Shown here: one piece after another, positions 1 through 8,775 of the stretch
Layout of the letters: the number at the start of each line of letters is the position of its first letter
Numbering within the stretch: position 1 is the stretch's first letter
Notes under the pieces: model-generated
Seen by the model: the letters and a program-made list of their open reading frames with translations, nothing else
What the model was told of the DNA's origin: nothing
The model's database searches: none
Translations under genes and position numbers: made by a program
NCBI GenBank assembly: GCA_002005505.1
Contig: KV908339.1
Location: forward strand, 1,161,528-1,189,027
From: Botryococcus braunii
Lineage: Eukaryota; Chlorophyta; Trebouxiophyceae
DNA: 27,500 bases
Reading direction: 5' to 3'

Positions 1-30
1 CTCGAGGATACACTCAGACGCACCCGCACA

Positions 31-33
<3 letters not shown>

Positions 34-96
<63 letters not shown>

Positions 97-126
97 CACA
101 CACACAGATACACACGCACGCGCGCG

Positions 127-165
<39 letters not shown>
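34..165. repeat. (CA)n microsatellite
   Basis: Almost uninterrupted CA dinucleotides with a few CG and GATA interruptions. No coding value; open frames through it only give alternating Thr-His or Cys-Val. Confidence 0.95.
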
Positions 166-168
<3 letters not shown>

Positions 169-509
169 CGCGCGTGCATGCACGCATGCAGCCATGCTAA
201 CGTGCGCGTGGGCATGCATAGCCACTTGCCAAGTCCGTGTTTATTGGCCATCGTGATTCACTAGATTTAAGTAGATACACATAAAAATGCAGGGAAGGGG
301 AAGTGTTGAGTTATGAACATTATTATTGGATGCCTTGTGCTTTAGGTGATCCTCATGTGTACAATATCAGGATATGGGTCCATTGTGAACATAAGGTACC
401 TTGAGACACGGTTAGATGTGGACGGTTTTCTGACATAAGCTACAATCTGATCTTGATCACGCGGTGTTGTGGAAAGGCTAGTAAAGCAGCGGACACCGCA
501 CAGTCGGGC
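166..509. other. Non-coding stretch, nothing recognised
   Basis: I see no conserved protein, RNA or repeat signal here apart from CG/GCATGC-rich sequence at the edge of the microsatellite. It leads into the first copy of a 134-bp repeat. Confidence 0.5.
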
Positions 510-643
510 AACTGTGGTAAAAAGATGCTGGGCACTTAAGATGCTAGTCTTGTTTATACAGTTGCTGTTGCTCAAGTGCAGACAGTCGGCTTGGACTGTA
601 GCTGGAGGAGCATACACTTACGACCTGTCTGCGTGTGTACAGG
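510..643. repeat. 134-bp direct repeat, copy 1
   Basis: This segment recurs at 1835-1968 in the same orientation and with the same length. I count four substitutions by eye and no gaps. Flanking sequences do not match, so the boundaries are sharp. Copy 1 ends in a splice-donor-like CAG|GTGCGG. Confidence 0.93.
541..642 (+). CDS. Possible first exon with signal peptide
   Basis: The ATG at 541 opens 34 codons that end exactly at a donor-like CAG|GTGCGG (phase 0). The peptide starts MLVLFIQLLLLK, a hydrophobic run like a secretory signal, followed by a short polar part. An ATG at 524 begins a 4-codon upstream frame that stops just before it. In the second repeat copy the same frame has TGG changed to TGA and the donor GT is gone, so only this copy could work. 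It might have been the first exon of a secreted protein, for example the CAP fragment near 8.6 kb, but phase and linkage are unproven. Short length keeps confidence low. Confidence 0.3.
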
Positions 644-835
644 TGCGGTGACCCATGGTGTTTAGTGGTGTTGTGTTCATGTGTGGTTGCTGCAGTGTAA
701 ATGAACCATCTAAGTGTACAATCCAGCCTCCCAAACAGGTAAGGGACGGAGTCTGGATTGAGTATAGGAAGGTGTTTGCTCGTAGCCGTTAAGAGTCTTA
801 TGCGTGGAGAGTTAGCTCATTGACAGACCTTTCAT
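644..835. other. Unassigned sequence before plastid-like block
   Basis: Mixed-composition sequence between the 134-bp repeat and the AT-rich psbA-like segment. No gene recognised. Confidence 0.4.
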
Positions 836-950
836 GTAGTTTTTTAAATCGCTAATTGGGCTTTAATTTAAGCTTCGCTTGAACCTTTTCACGACCAATT
901 AGTATAGTATCTGTAAATCACTTTTAAGGACTTTTGTTTCAATTTTCGCA
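836..950 (+). promoter_or_regulatory. psbA: Plastid psbA-type promoter and 5' UTR (nuclear copy)
   Basis: AT-rich sequence directly upstream of the psbA-like start. It shows a bacterial-type promoter: TTGAAC (879-884), an 18-base spacer and TATAGT (903-908), then about 40 nt of leader. An AAGGA (926-930) lies 20 nt before the ATG, in line with the unusually distant Shine-Dalgarno-like element known for psbA in green algae. In nuclear DNA this should be inert unless reused. Confidence 0.6.
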
Positions 951-1000
951 ATGACAGCTATTTTAGAAAGACGCGAATGCGCTAGCTAGAAAACCGGGAC
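951..1000 (+). pseudogene. psbA: psbA 5' fragment (nuclear plastid DNA)
   Basis: The ATG at 951 encodes MTAILERRE, the conserved N-terminus of the photosystem II D1 protein, then Cys-Ala-Ser and a TAG at 987. Nine invariant residues plus AT-rich codons and a plastid-type promoter upstream make D1 the best match. Beyond the stop, a GAAAACCG could be a leftover of the later Glu-Asn-Arg of D1, suggesting an internal deletion, but that is weak. The remaining ~340 residues are absent. It is a non-functional transfer of plastid DNA into the nuclear genome. Confidence 0.72.
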
Positions 1001-1313
<313 letters not shown>

Positions 1314-1319
1314 GCGTGC

Positions 1320-1502
1320 TATAGCCTGGGAGATTTTGTTCTTTCAGATGTTAAAGCTCCAATATCACTTGGCAATGCTTTACCATTAAATCAGATACCT
1401 CTCGGAACTCTTCTTCATAACATAGAGCTCGAAAGAGGTAAAGGGGGTCAAATCGCTCGATCGGCTGGTGCCTGTGCACAATTAGTTGCAAAAGAAGGTA
1501 GA
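1320..1502 (+). pseudogene. rpl2: Plastid-type ribosomal protein L2 fragment
   Basis: About 61 codons match the middle of ribosomal protein L2: a Gly-Asp-x-Val-x-Ser element, [25 protein letters not shown] and [16 protein letters not shown]. These are hallmark L2 blocks of plastid, bacterial and some mitochondrial type, recalled from the family. The match stops after AKEGR, where the expected LPSGE segment does not follow, and the 5' part is replaced by a TG microsatellite. Codons are AT-rich, unlike the nuclear exons here. With psbA close by, plastid origin is the simplest reading, but mitochondrial L2 is not excluded. It cannot make a working protein. Confidence 0.75.
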
Positions 1503-1834
1503 TTTTGTCTACCCAATTGTCATCACCTCCTTGGATTTTTGGATTTTTTTGTCAGAGCTTCTAAAGCAAGAAGTGTTTTTTCTTTTCGGCTCTTCTAAAA
1601 AATAAAAAGGATGGAGTGAGAAAAGAAAGAACCTTTTAAAACCCGTCTTCCTCAATTTTCACACAATGGCTGAAACCTTGGATTTTTTTTTTGAAAAGAA
1701 AATAACTGCAAAAATGATCATGTTTAAAAATAAATTTATTTTATTTCCTTTTTTCTTTTTTTATCAAAGTTGATATAAATTGTGATTCAGAGTTCGTAAG
1801 TGTAGTAATTAAGACACATTTTATTTTACTAATT
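1503..1834. other. AT-rich, probably organellar, non-coding
   Basis: Strongly AT-rich sequence with A and T runs that ends abruptly at the second 134-bp repeat. No gene recognised; composition fits continued plastid DNA. Confidence 0.45.
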
Positions 1835-1968
1835 AACTGTGGTAAAACGATGCTGGGCACTTAAGATGCTGGCCTTGTTTATACAGTTGCTGTTGCTCAA
1901 GTGCAGACAGTCGGCTTGAACTGTAGCTGGAGGAGCATACACTTACGACCTGTCTGCGTGTGTACAGG
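1835..1968. repeat. 134-bp direct repeat, copy 2
   Basis: Same-length copy of 510-643. The frame that is open in copy 1 is closed here by TGG to TGA, and the final CAG is followed by GAT rather than a donor GT. It begins exactly where the AT-rich plastid-like DNA ends. Confidence 0.93.
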
Positions 1969-1981
1969 ATACGCCGAATGC

Positions 1982-2248
1982 CTATAAGCTAACAACTACA
2001 ATTGAACCCTTGTGCGAAATACCATACTTTGAACCAAGAACAATTGGATCGGGGACCGGCACCTCGTCCCCAGTAACGGGCTGGGCGCCCTGCATGCCGA
2101 GTTCGGCTAGGCGAGCCAAGGCGGCTTTCAGTGTTTTCTCTATGACCGGCGCTGAGCAGCTGGGCCCCATCGCGGCTACCTTCTCAGCACCCCATCGCAA
2201 GTAACCAGTGAACAGTACTGTGTGTAAACTAGTGTCCCTGCCTGTCAC
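1982..2248 (-). CDS. Hypothetical coding segment (minus strand)
   Basis: An open frame of about 88 codons on the minus strand with ordinary composition, containing an Ala/Leu-rich, helix-like stretch and a Pro-Val-rich end. I do not recognise the family. A CACACAG acceptor-like site lies inside its upstream part, so the true segment may be shorter. It could be the 3' exon of a gene whose previous exon is 2513-2752. The plus-strand frame over it is less convincing. Could be chance. Confidence 0.22.
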   Translation of the reverse strand: MTGRDTSLHTVLFTGYLRWGAEKVAAMGPSCSAPVIEKTLKAALARLAELGMQGAQPVTGDEVPVPDPIVLGSKYGISHKGSIVVVSL

Positions 2249-2512
2249 CCCTCCCCCCCCCCCAAAACCCCCAGGACAGGATTACGTAATGTATACATGC
2301 CATCAGCAACAATTGCTTCCGTTCACTGTTGGACCCTCCTTCCGGATCCCAACCGGTGGTACCAGGGAGTATCGCTACAACTTTCCAGATTTATATGTAG
2401 GTGTAGAACTGAGTGTTTCCGAAATAAGATTTCTTCCCCTGCAGCGGAAGACGCAAACAGCTTTTCAGGGGGATTCTGTGGTGACCACCGGTTTTCATTT
2501 AAACGCAGTTTA

Positions 2513-2752
2513 GACCTTGCTTTCCGCAGAAATGCCAATTACGAACTGGTCCACCCTAAGACGTCCGGTCTCGTCGGCGCCGATATATATTTCAGTGGCA
2601 GACGCCGCCATCTTCTCCATACCTGCAGGTAATATCACGTCTTCTCCGGTGCTACAGCACAGGAAATAACCTTTGAAGTACTCAATCCCCATGCTGGCAA
2701 AACCCACAACACACTCATAATAATTCAAGTCTTCACTACTACTAGACAACAC
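2513..2752 (-). CDS. Hypothetical coding segment (minus strand)
   Basis: About 80 codons open on the minus strand, with natural-looking composition (YYECVVGFASMG, then IYIGADETGRLRV) and an end at AAG|GTCTAA, a possible donor. No family recognised. The stretch coding the ADETGRLRV part has a diverged, frame-broken relative on the other side, near 3050-3095, so this piece was duplicated. Low confidence as a gene. Confidence 0.22.
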
Positions 2753-2759
2753 TTCACAA

Positions 2760-3110
2760 GGCTACAATAGTACTGTGAAACCAAAAGGACTCACGATACT
2801 GTACAAGGGTTATATGTAACCCTTGCCACCGAACACATTTCAATCCACATCCATCCCACCAAATCCAGTTCATCCAAAGTTGGATGGATTTAAGTCCATC
2901 CATATTTCAATGCAAATCTGAGATGCCCAATGCAATACACACTTAATACAAATCCGAATAAATTACTGAATCTCACCTCTACTAATCACCCATGACTCAA
3001 CCCTCCCCCTTACTTTTAAGCTGTCTCTGTCAACACAGGTGCAAAGTGGTCTACCCTTCAGGTCCCACCGTCTTGTTGGCGCCGATATTTCAGTGTCCAA
3101 AGTCAAAGTT
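2760..3110. other. Non-coding, partial duplicate at its end
   Basis: No gene seen. Around 2875-2905 there is a near-palindrome on TGGATGGA. From about 3049 to 3095 the sequence resembles 2550-2600 (shared GGCGCCGATAT and TTTCAGTG). Confidence 0.4.
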
Positions 3111-3154
3111 TAAGTCCACACTCCAGAGTCAGTGTTTATTTTTTTGAATTTCCT

Positions 3155-3335
3155 TGACGGCCACTGGCCGTAGAACGCCATCTTTTCCTCACATATTGCG
3201 GCCATTAATGGCCTTGACCTGTGGATACGGCCAATATTGCTGGCCTTGACCTGTGGATAACTCTCGTGTTCCGCGGCCACACTGGCCTTAAAACACAAAA
3301 TATCACTTCGTCGTTGCGGCCACGCTGGCATTCAC
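3155..3335. repeat. Short GGCC-rich repeats
   Basis: The phrase GGCCTTGACCTGTGGATA occurs twice (about 3210 and 3242). CGGCCACACTGGCC-like pieces occur several times around it, often as small palindromes. A minus-strand open frame across it is probably a by-product. Confidence 0.55.
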
Positions 3336-3386
3336 ACCATGGGTTTTGCCTGTTAAAGGCAACCGCAAGCGCACATTAACAAACAC

Positions 3387-3416
3387 GTGCTTAGAGAGCA
3401 CGTGCTCTCTAAGCAC
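3387..3416. repeat. 30-bp perfect palindrome
   Basis: Two 15-bp arms, the first GTGCTTAGAGAGCAC, meet without a spacer and are exact reverse complements. It could form a cruciform or mark a binding site or transposon end; function unknown. Confidence 0.9.
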
Positions 3417-3667
3417 AATGCAAATACCACCGATTCTGACTCACTTTCGTGTTTTGTTTAAGGTTTGACACCAAACTAACCTTTAGTCTTCTACACAATA
3501 GTGTCGCGTTTTGCTCCATTCACTCATCCATCGTTGGTACGGGAAGCTGTTAATGGTATATATACCCTATGTAGGGGCAGCGCTTGAGCCGGGATAGATT
3601 ATTGAGCAAAGGGGGCTCCCCCTGGTACCTCGAAGCGGTGGAATTATTTCGCTTGTACCACCCCGAT
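3417..3667. other. Left flank of retrotransposon
   Basis: No gene seen. Contains GGTATATATACC (3553-3564) and an imperfect hairpin between GGTACC..AAGCG and CGCTTGTACC (about 3627-3661). Confidence 0.4.
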
Positions 3668-3694
3668 CCCCATATAGCGGTGGTCTAACTAATA

Positions 3695-3893
3695 CATATG
3701 CGTGCATGGGGAGATCCCGTACAGTTCTCTCTGGTTTTCATGTATACTTAGATGAACGCGTACATTGTATAGGTGGCCGCTCTGCGTCGCATTTAAGACG
3801 AAAACTTCACGCATTGTAATCAGTCGCTATCTTCTTCGTCATGAACGGATCTCTTTGCCTCAGTCAAATACTCTTCCGCTGATTGCTATAACA
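3695..3893 (+). repeat. 5' LTR (matching part)
   Basis: 199 bp align without gaps to 8397-8595 with about 10 substitutions. It ends in ATAACA, just before the primer site. The 27 bp to its left (3668-3694), which should match the start of the 3' LTR, are unrelated, so the true 5' end was lost or replaced. Confidence 0.93.
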
Positions 3894-3894
3894 C

Positions 3895-3906
3895 TGGTAT
3901 CGGCGA
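3895..3906 (+). promoter_or_regulatory. Primer binding site
   Basis: TGGTATCGGCG begins one base after the LTR. The first seven bases agree with the initiator-methionine tRNA primer site of plant LTR elements (TGGTATCAGAGC); the rest has drifted. Confidence 0.7.
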
Positions 3907-3955
3907 CACAGTTGTCGCTCGATCCTGTTGTTTCTTTGGCTTAGGTGCGTTTGTG

Positions 3956-5051
3956 ATGATACGAACCAGGACAGAGGCTCCGCGCAAGCGGGTCAGTTTT
4001 GCGACGCCTAGGAAGCAGATGGTTCCTGCTGGAATCCCTACTTCAGGGCCGACTTTGTTGAGCCTGAGCGTGTAGATGTGTCTACTTTTGTTTCCAAACC
4101 TTTATACGAGTCGATGCTGGCTCGGGGCTGTGACCCGGGAGCCACTTACGACACCACTGATGAGGAGGCGGAGAGCCGCCCAGGCAGTGCTGTGGTGCAA
4201 GATGCAAGCCGTCTAAGTGATGCATCTCTTCTAGCATGCTGCGCAGAGATGCGCTCGCGTGGAATGGTCTTCCCAGCACCGTCTCCTGTGGTTCCGGACC
4301 CTATAGGTAGCTACCTTGAGGGAAGTTCCCATCTCGGCTGTGAAGACCAAGTTTCCTGAACCCATGTTGTATTATGGAGATCCTGACATGTTGGATGCCC
4401 ATTTTCTGCAAGTGCGTACGTACTTACGTGCAAATCATGTAGATCTGTCAGGCGACGTAGCCGTTGATATGGTCAGTATGTTCCTAAGGGGCAAGGCTCT
4501 TGATTGGCTCGTCTCACGGACTCAATTGGCATCGAAAGGTCAAGCGGTGCCATTGGCAACATTCCAAGCATACATGCAGGCTTTACAGGAGGCAGTCCGA
4601 CCAGTGGAGCTCACGGACACTTACTTTGACCTTTTGAGCCTTTTCTTGTCATGCGAGAAGAAAAACAGTCCATGAGGGAGTATGTTGCGCATTTCAATGC
4701 ATGTAGGGCCAAAGCACCTGACTGCATGTCAGTTGCGGTGCTAATGTTTGTGTGCGTGGGTGTCGGGATGACCTGCGCAGGGAGATTACGGTGCAGCGTC
4801 CGCAGATGCTGGAAGAGGTGTTCACACTTGCAGTCGCAGTATCTGATCTGCATGCAAGTGTCCCTCCTCAGGGTGGCGGGCAGAAGGTGTTCCCCTCCGG
4901 AGGATCCCAGACCAAACCCACACCTTCTCCCCCTGCTAAGGAGGCTAATAAGCCTACCTGCCCCCATTGCGGCAAACCCGGACATGATGTCGATGCATGC
5001 TGGGTCTTACACCTTGAAATGAGAAAAGTAAAAACCAAAAAGGCTGCCTAA
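3956..5051 (+). pseudogene. gag (capsid/nucleocapsid), frameshifted
   Basis: Gag would form the virus-like particle and bind RNA. An ATG at 3956 starts a basic N-terminus (RTRTEAPRKRVSF). The coding then changes frame near 4047, 4320, 4645 and 4750. The middle part reads like the retrotransposon gag domain (LRGKALDWLVSR; later MREYVAHFNACRAKA). The end has a CCHC zinc knuckle, CPHCGKPGHDVDAC (4959-5000), followed by a Lys-rich tail and TAA at 5049. Four shifts mean no full Gag can be made. Confidence 0.88.
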
Positions 5052-5619
5052 TAGGTGTGGCTGTGGGGTGTGACAGGTGTTGGTACCATGGAGATTCAAA
5101 CAGGGATCCGGGTTCTTCCCGCGTTTGACGAGTTTCTTACCTACCTAAGCACCTTTTTTGAGAGTGTTGTGACTCATGTGACGAGTTCGCAACGCTTGCC
5201 TGTGTCTGAAACCCCTTTTGGGCTGATCACCCCTGCTTGAGCAATGTGAGGGTGGAGAGACGCATGTTTGTAGATCCCATGAGTTCGTTGTTTCCTTGAG
5301 TTCTGAAGCTTCTCCCATGGCTTGGGAACGCATGATTACACGGGCCCTGCCCGGGGATAGGGTAACACTGCTGTGCCCCAGGTCTACAGGTGGGGAGGCT
5401 GTAGGTCCAAAACTGCAAGGGCAACGCCATGTGATCATCGTTATCCCTTGGACATCTCTGCTGCAGTTATGGGGAGAATCTACTGCGATTCAGGCGCCTC
5501 CCACTGTTAAGAGTGTTTTCGGGCGGGACATGGTTGAGGTGTCTGTCATTACTAGGCTTGTAGCTGTACCTAATAAACTCACCTACCAGCCCCTTCATCG
5601 ATGATATCATATTGCACAG
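5052..5619 (+). other. Spacer between gag and protease, degraded
   Basis: Element-internal sequence without a recognised domain. A frame from 5296 to 5604 is open but matches nothing I know. Probably the decayed end of gag or a linker before protease. Confidence 0.5.
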
Positions 5620-6145
5620 ATGAGCGCAGATTTTACTGTAGCGACTCCTGACTTGTCACATACGTGTATCCAGTTTGAGGGATTGGTGCAGGGTGTTGCA
5701 TGTAGGGTGCTATTGGATAGTGGTGCTACAGCTAATTTTATGAATGAAGAGTTTATGCATGCTCTTGTTTTACCCACTATGCTTCTCAACTCGTTGTTGA
5801 CAGTGAACCTCGCTGATGGTAGAGCCAAGGTAACTGATCAAGTGTGTGCAGTTGACTTGTCTGTGGGGTCGTTTCAGTTCCGAGTGGATTGTTTGCCTAC
5901 AGAGCTGCATACCTATGATGTTGTGTTAGGAAAGCCCTGGTTGACAACATTTAATACATGTGTAAATTGGCGCTTGAACACTGTTTGTCTTGTTGATGGT
6001 GAAAGCACACATGTTTTGGTGGGTAGTCAGCGTTCTGATGTGCCTAAATATGTGATTTCTGCCCTAGAGTTGGATAGATTTGGTTCTGATTTGACAGAAT
6101 TGTACGTGCTCAAGTTCAATTCTGTCAACGGGATTCTGAACCAAT
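5620..6145 (+). pseudogene. pol: aspartic protease
   Basis: Retropepsin-like domain that would cut the polyprotein. The catalytic VLLDSGATANFM lies at about 5707-5742, with DSGAT at 5716-5730. Further on, VVLGKPWL is the usual flap/second-half motif of gypsy proteases. The frame is open from at least 5620, but a frameshift near 6120-6150 separates it from RT, with which it is normally continuous. Confidence 0.88.
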
Positions 6146-7031
6146 GCATGCCCAGCCGGGGTTGGAGGACTTGTTGCAGGAGTTCTCGGATGTCCTGTCA
6201 GGCAAGCCTGATAGTCTTCCACCACCTCGAGTTGGAGACCACGAAATCCACCTGGAAGCTGGTGCTCGACCTCCTGCCTCCCGCATTTACCCGCTATCGG
6301 GAGCTCAGCTTGCTGAGCTTAGGGCACAGCTGCAGGAATTGCTGGAACGAGGGTACATCAGGCCCAGCTCTAGTCCTTACGGTGCTCCCATCCTTTTTGT
6401 CCCCAAAAAGGACGGTGGTTGGCGGTTGTGTATTGACTATCGCGCTCTAATCAAATTGCCTATAAGAAACCAACACCCGTTGCCACGTATCGATGAAATG
6501 TTCGAGCAGTTGTGTGGTAGTAAGCTCTTTACTAAACATGACTTAGCCTCTGGGTACCACCAGATCCCTATGCATGAGAATAGCATAGAGAAGACTGCTT
6601 TTAAGACAAAGTATGGTCACTATGAATTTACTGTGATGCCCTTTGGTCTTACAAACGCCCCCGCAACGTTTCAATACGTGATGAACACTGTTCTGGCGCC
6701 TTACTTAGACAGGTTCGTGCTGGTTTATTTAGATGACATCCTCATATATAGTAAGTCTTTTGAGGAACATTTGCAACACTTGAGACTTGTACTTCAGGCA
6801 CTACGACATCATCAGTTTCACTGTAAACGCTCCAAGTGTTTGTTCTGCGCACCCGAGGTGGAGTATTTGGGACATGTCATTTCCAGTGATGGAGTGAGGG
6901 TGGACCCGAAGAAGGTTGAGGCTATCATGAATTGGCCCACCCCTACCTGTGTGTCTGAACTTCGTTCGTTCATGGGTCTTCTACAGTTTTATGATACGTT
7001 TGCAGACCACTTTGCTCATGTTGCCTTCCCT
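6144..7031 (+). pseudogene. pol: reverse transcriptase, cut before RNase H
   Basis: Copies element RNA into DNA. The domain is continuous and well kept: a GYIRPSSSPYGAPILFVPKKDGG entry in two parts around 6352-6420, LCIDYRALI, then FTKHDLASGYHQI, MPFGLTNAPATFQ, and the catalytic YLDDILIYSK with YLDD at 6726-6737. It continues through EYLGHVISSDGV to the start of the thumb/connection (SELRSFMGLLQFYDTFADHF). There the sequence jumps to integrase: RNase H and the integrase N-terminus are missing. The residual frame then runs out of phase to a stop at 7089. Confidence 0.93.
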
Positions 7032-7590
7032 CGTACTGAATATGTCTACTGCTTACCACCCTCAGACCGACGGTCAGACCGAGAGGGCTAATAGGACCGT
7101 TGAAGACATGCTGAGAGGGTTTCTGGGTCCCAGGCAAGATGATTGGTGCAAGTATTTGGCCATTGTGGAATTCGCTTACAACAATTCAGTACAGGCCACT
7201 ACTCAGCATAGTCCCTTTTTCCTGAACCATGGCAGAAACCCTCTTACGCCTTTTTCCTGAACCACTGCTGTTCCTAAGCGCTCGTCGGTGCCCGAATATC
7301 ATATTTCATCTTCCCAACAGCGCCAGAAATACTATGCTGATAGGAAGAGGAGGGATCATCCTTTCCAGGTTGGAGATTCAGTGTTGTTGGCTGTGCGCCA
7401 AACCCAGCTCCCCCCTGGGTTGTGCTTTAAGCTATCAGCTAAGTATATGGGCCCCTTCTGATCCTAGAAGCTGTAGGTGTGAATGCGTTTAAGCTGGATT
7501 TGCCTGCTGATTTCAGGATTCACCCTGTTTTTCATGTGTCTGAATTGAAGCCATACGTATCGTCCACTGCCCCACTGCAGAATCTACAAA
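7032..7590 (+). pseudogene. pol: integrase C-terminal remnant
   Basis: Begins at NMSTAYHPQTDGQTERANR, the segment carrying the catalytic Glu of the DD35E triad; the zinc finger and both catalytic Asp residues are deleted. It continues with EDMLRGFLG and VEFAYNNS, then a stop near 7258. After a frame change it resumes with KYYADRKRRDHPFQVGDSVL, then KLSAKYMGPF, a stop, and in another frame ILEAVGVNAFKLDLP and HPVFHVSELKPY (the GPY/F module). A 16-bp direct repeat (7214-7229 and 7249-7264) sits at the first break. Inactive. Confidence 0.9.
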
Positions 7591-7600
7591 CCCTCGTCCT

Positions 7601-7786
7601 TTGTTTACAGGCAGACAAGAAGATTACTATGAAGTGGAGACCATCCTGGGCAAGAAGAAATTTGGACGCTCTTGGCGCTTTCTTGTGGAATGGAAAGGCT
7701 GGTCAGATCATGATAATTCCTGGGAGGCGCTTCGGAATGTCAGGCACCTGACAGACCTTATCGCGGCTGCGCCAGTACTGCCATGA
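7601..7786 (+). pseudogene. pol C-terminal chromodomain
   Basis: The C-terminal domain of chromovirus integrase, which guides insertion by binding methylated histone tails. Visible are EDYYEVETIL, WRFLVEWKGWSDHDNSWE and a final helix to TGA at 7784. Aromatic residues expected for the binding cage are present (Tyr near the start, Trp of EWKGW, Trp of NSWE). It is in a different frame from the preceding GPY/F module (shift near 7590). Confidence 0.88.
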
Positions 7787-8356
7787 CCTGGCTGGAGCAG
7801 TTATTTCCTCTTGGCAGCTTGGATCTTCCCCGCATGGATCTCTGTAATGCGGCTGCGCTTAGACTTGGGAGGGTGGGTTGTGGGCTGGGAGGGTTTGGGG
7901 CTGGGAGGGTACTCCTCATGGTGTTTGTGCCTTGCAATTAGGCTCTGTGGACCCTCTTTCAAAAAGCAGTACAGCATACAGTACAACATAAGGTACACTG
8001 TACCTTATTTTTCTGGCTTACTGTTCTAATGTACTTGGTTGAATGATGGGGGGAGTAATATGGATTGGGAGCCATGCCCCTTGGAATCAACTTACAGTTG
8101 TGGACAGTTCTTCCCTAGATGCGACTTTCTATTGGAAGGGAAGGCCCTTAAAGGCCATCTTCTGTGCTACTGGAGGGAGTTGTTCCTCTTTCCCCTGCCT
8201 GGAGTATCTTCCAATGTCTAGTTTCTCCGCAACTTGTAATTGACCCGATGTGTGTGGGTTAATTGCGCAAGATCAGAAGGATTTCCTTTGCCTTTTTGAT
8301 CTATCTTCATGATCTGCGTTTCATGAAGAAGGGCCCTTGCCCGTCATCTTCATTCC
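7787..8356 (+). other. Element 3' non-coding region
   Basis: About 570 bp between pol and the polypurine tract, with G-rich repeats (GGGAGGGT-like, about 7866-7915) and no recognised coding sequence. Confidence 0.6.
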
Positions 8357-8369
8357 AAGGGGGAGGGAA
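8357..8369 (+). promoter_or_regulatory. Polypurine tract
   Basis: AAGGGGGAGGGAA, all purines, directly before the TG that starts the 3' LTR; primes plus-strand DNA synthesis in LTR elements. Confidence 0.85.
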
Positions 8370-8595
8370 TGTAAAGACAACCATTACCTTGTACTTCATA
8401 TGCGTGCATGGGGAGATCCCGTACAGTTCTCTCTTGTTTTCATATGTACTTAGATGAACACGTACATTCTATATTTGGCCGCTCTGCGTCGCATCTAAGA
8501 CGAAAACTTCACGCATTGTAATCAGTCGCTATCTTCTTTGTCATGAACGGATCTCTTTGCCTCAGTCAAATACTCTTCCGCTGATTGCCATAACA
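8370..8595 (+). repeat. 3' LTR
   Basis: 226 bp starting TGTAAAG after the polypurine tract and ending ATAACA, so it has the standard TG...CA termini. Its last 199 bp match the 5' LTR. Confidence 0.92.
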
Positions 8596-8775
8596 TCCAA
8601 CCTTTCTTCTCCAACTGGAGTGGGAAATGTGGTTAACGAGACCACCCTGCCTTTTGGAACAAGGTTGACATATCCAACTGAAATTCCTGACTGGGATCGT
8701 GCATTAGAGATTCACAACAATCTAAGAGCGAGTCGGGGCGTAGGCCCACTCCAGTGGCAAGACGTCCTTCGCCAG
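8596..8775 (+). CDS. CAP/PR-1 domain exon (gene fragment)
   Basis: The frame contains IPDWDRALEIHNNLRASRG and VGPLQWQDVLRQ, the first helix and PLxW segment of CAP (SCP/PR-1) secreted proteins; the His of HN is a conserved pocket residue. It ends at CGCCAG|GTGTGC, a good donor. The open frame runs back into the LTR without an ATG, so this is an internal exon or a gene cut by the insertion. Its true start is unclear; GAG|ACCACC near 8642 is one phase-0 choice. No later CAP exon (GHYTQ-type motif) is visible before the next gene, so it is probably a fragment. Confidence 0.65.

Larger units (their letters stand above)
3668..8595 (+). mobile_element. Degenerate Ty3/gypsy chromovirus
   Basis: An LTR retrotransposon with 5' LTR, tRNA primer site, gag with zinc knuckle, aspartic protease, reverse transcriptase, integrase remnant, chromodomain, polypurine tract and 3' LTR, in Ty3/gypsy order (RT before integrase). 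The C-terminal chromodomain places it with chromoviruses, common in plants, algae and fungi. At least seven reading-frame breaks and a deletion between RT and integrase leave it unable to move by itself. The shared LTR part differs at about 10 of 199 sites, so it is not a recent insertion. No target-site duplication is visible, and the first 27 bp of the 5' LTR do not match the 3' LTR. Confidence 0.95.

Noticed and set aside
5296..5604. Independent gene between gag and protease
   Set aside because: No recognised motif; lies within the retroelement and most likely belongs to its decayed coding region.
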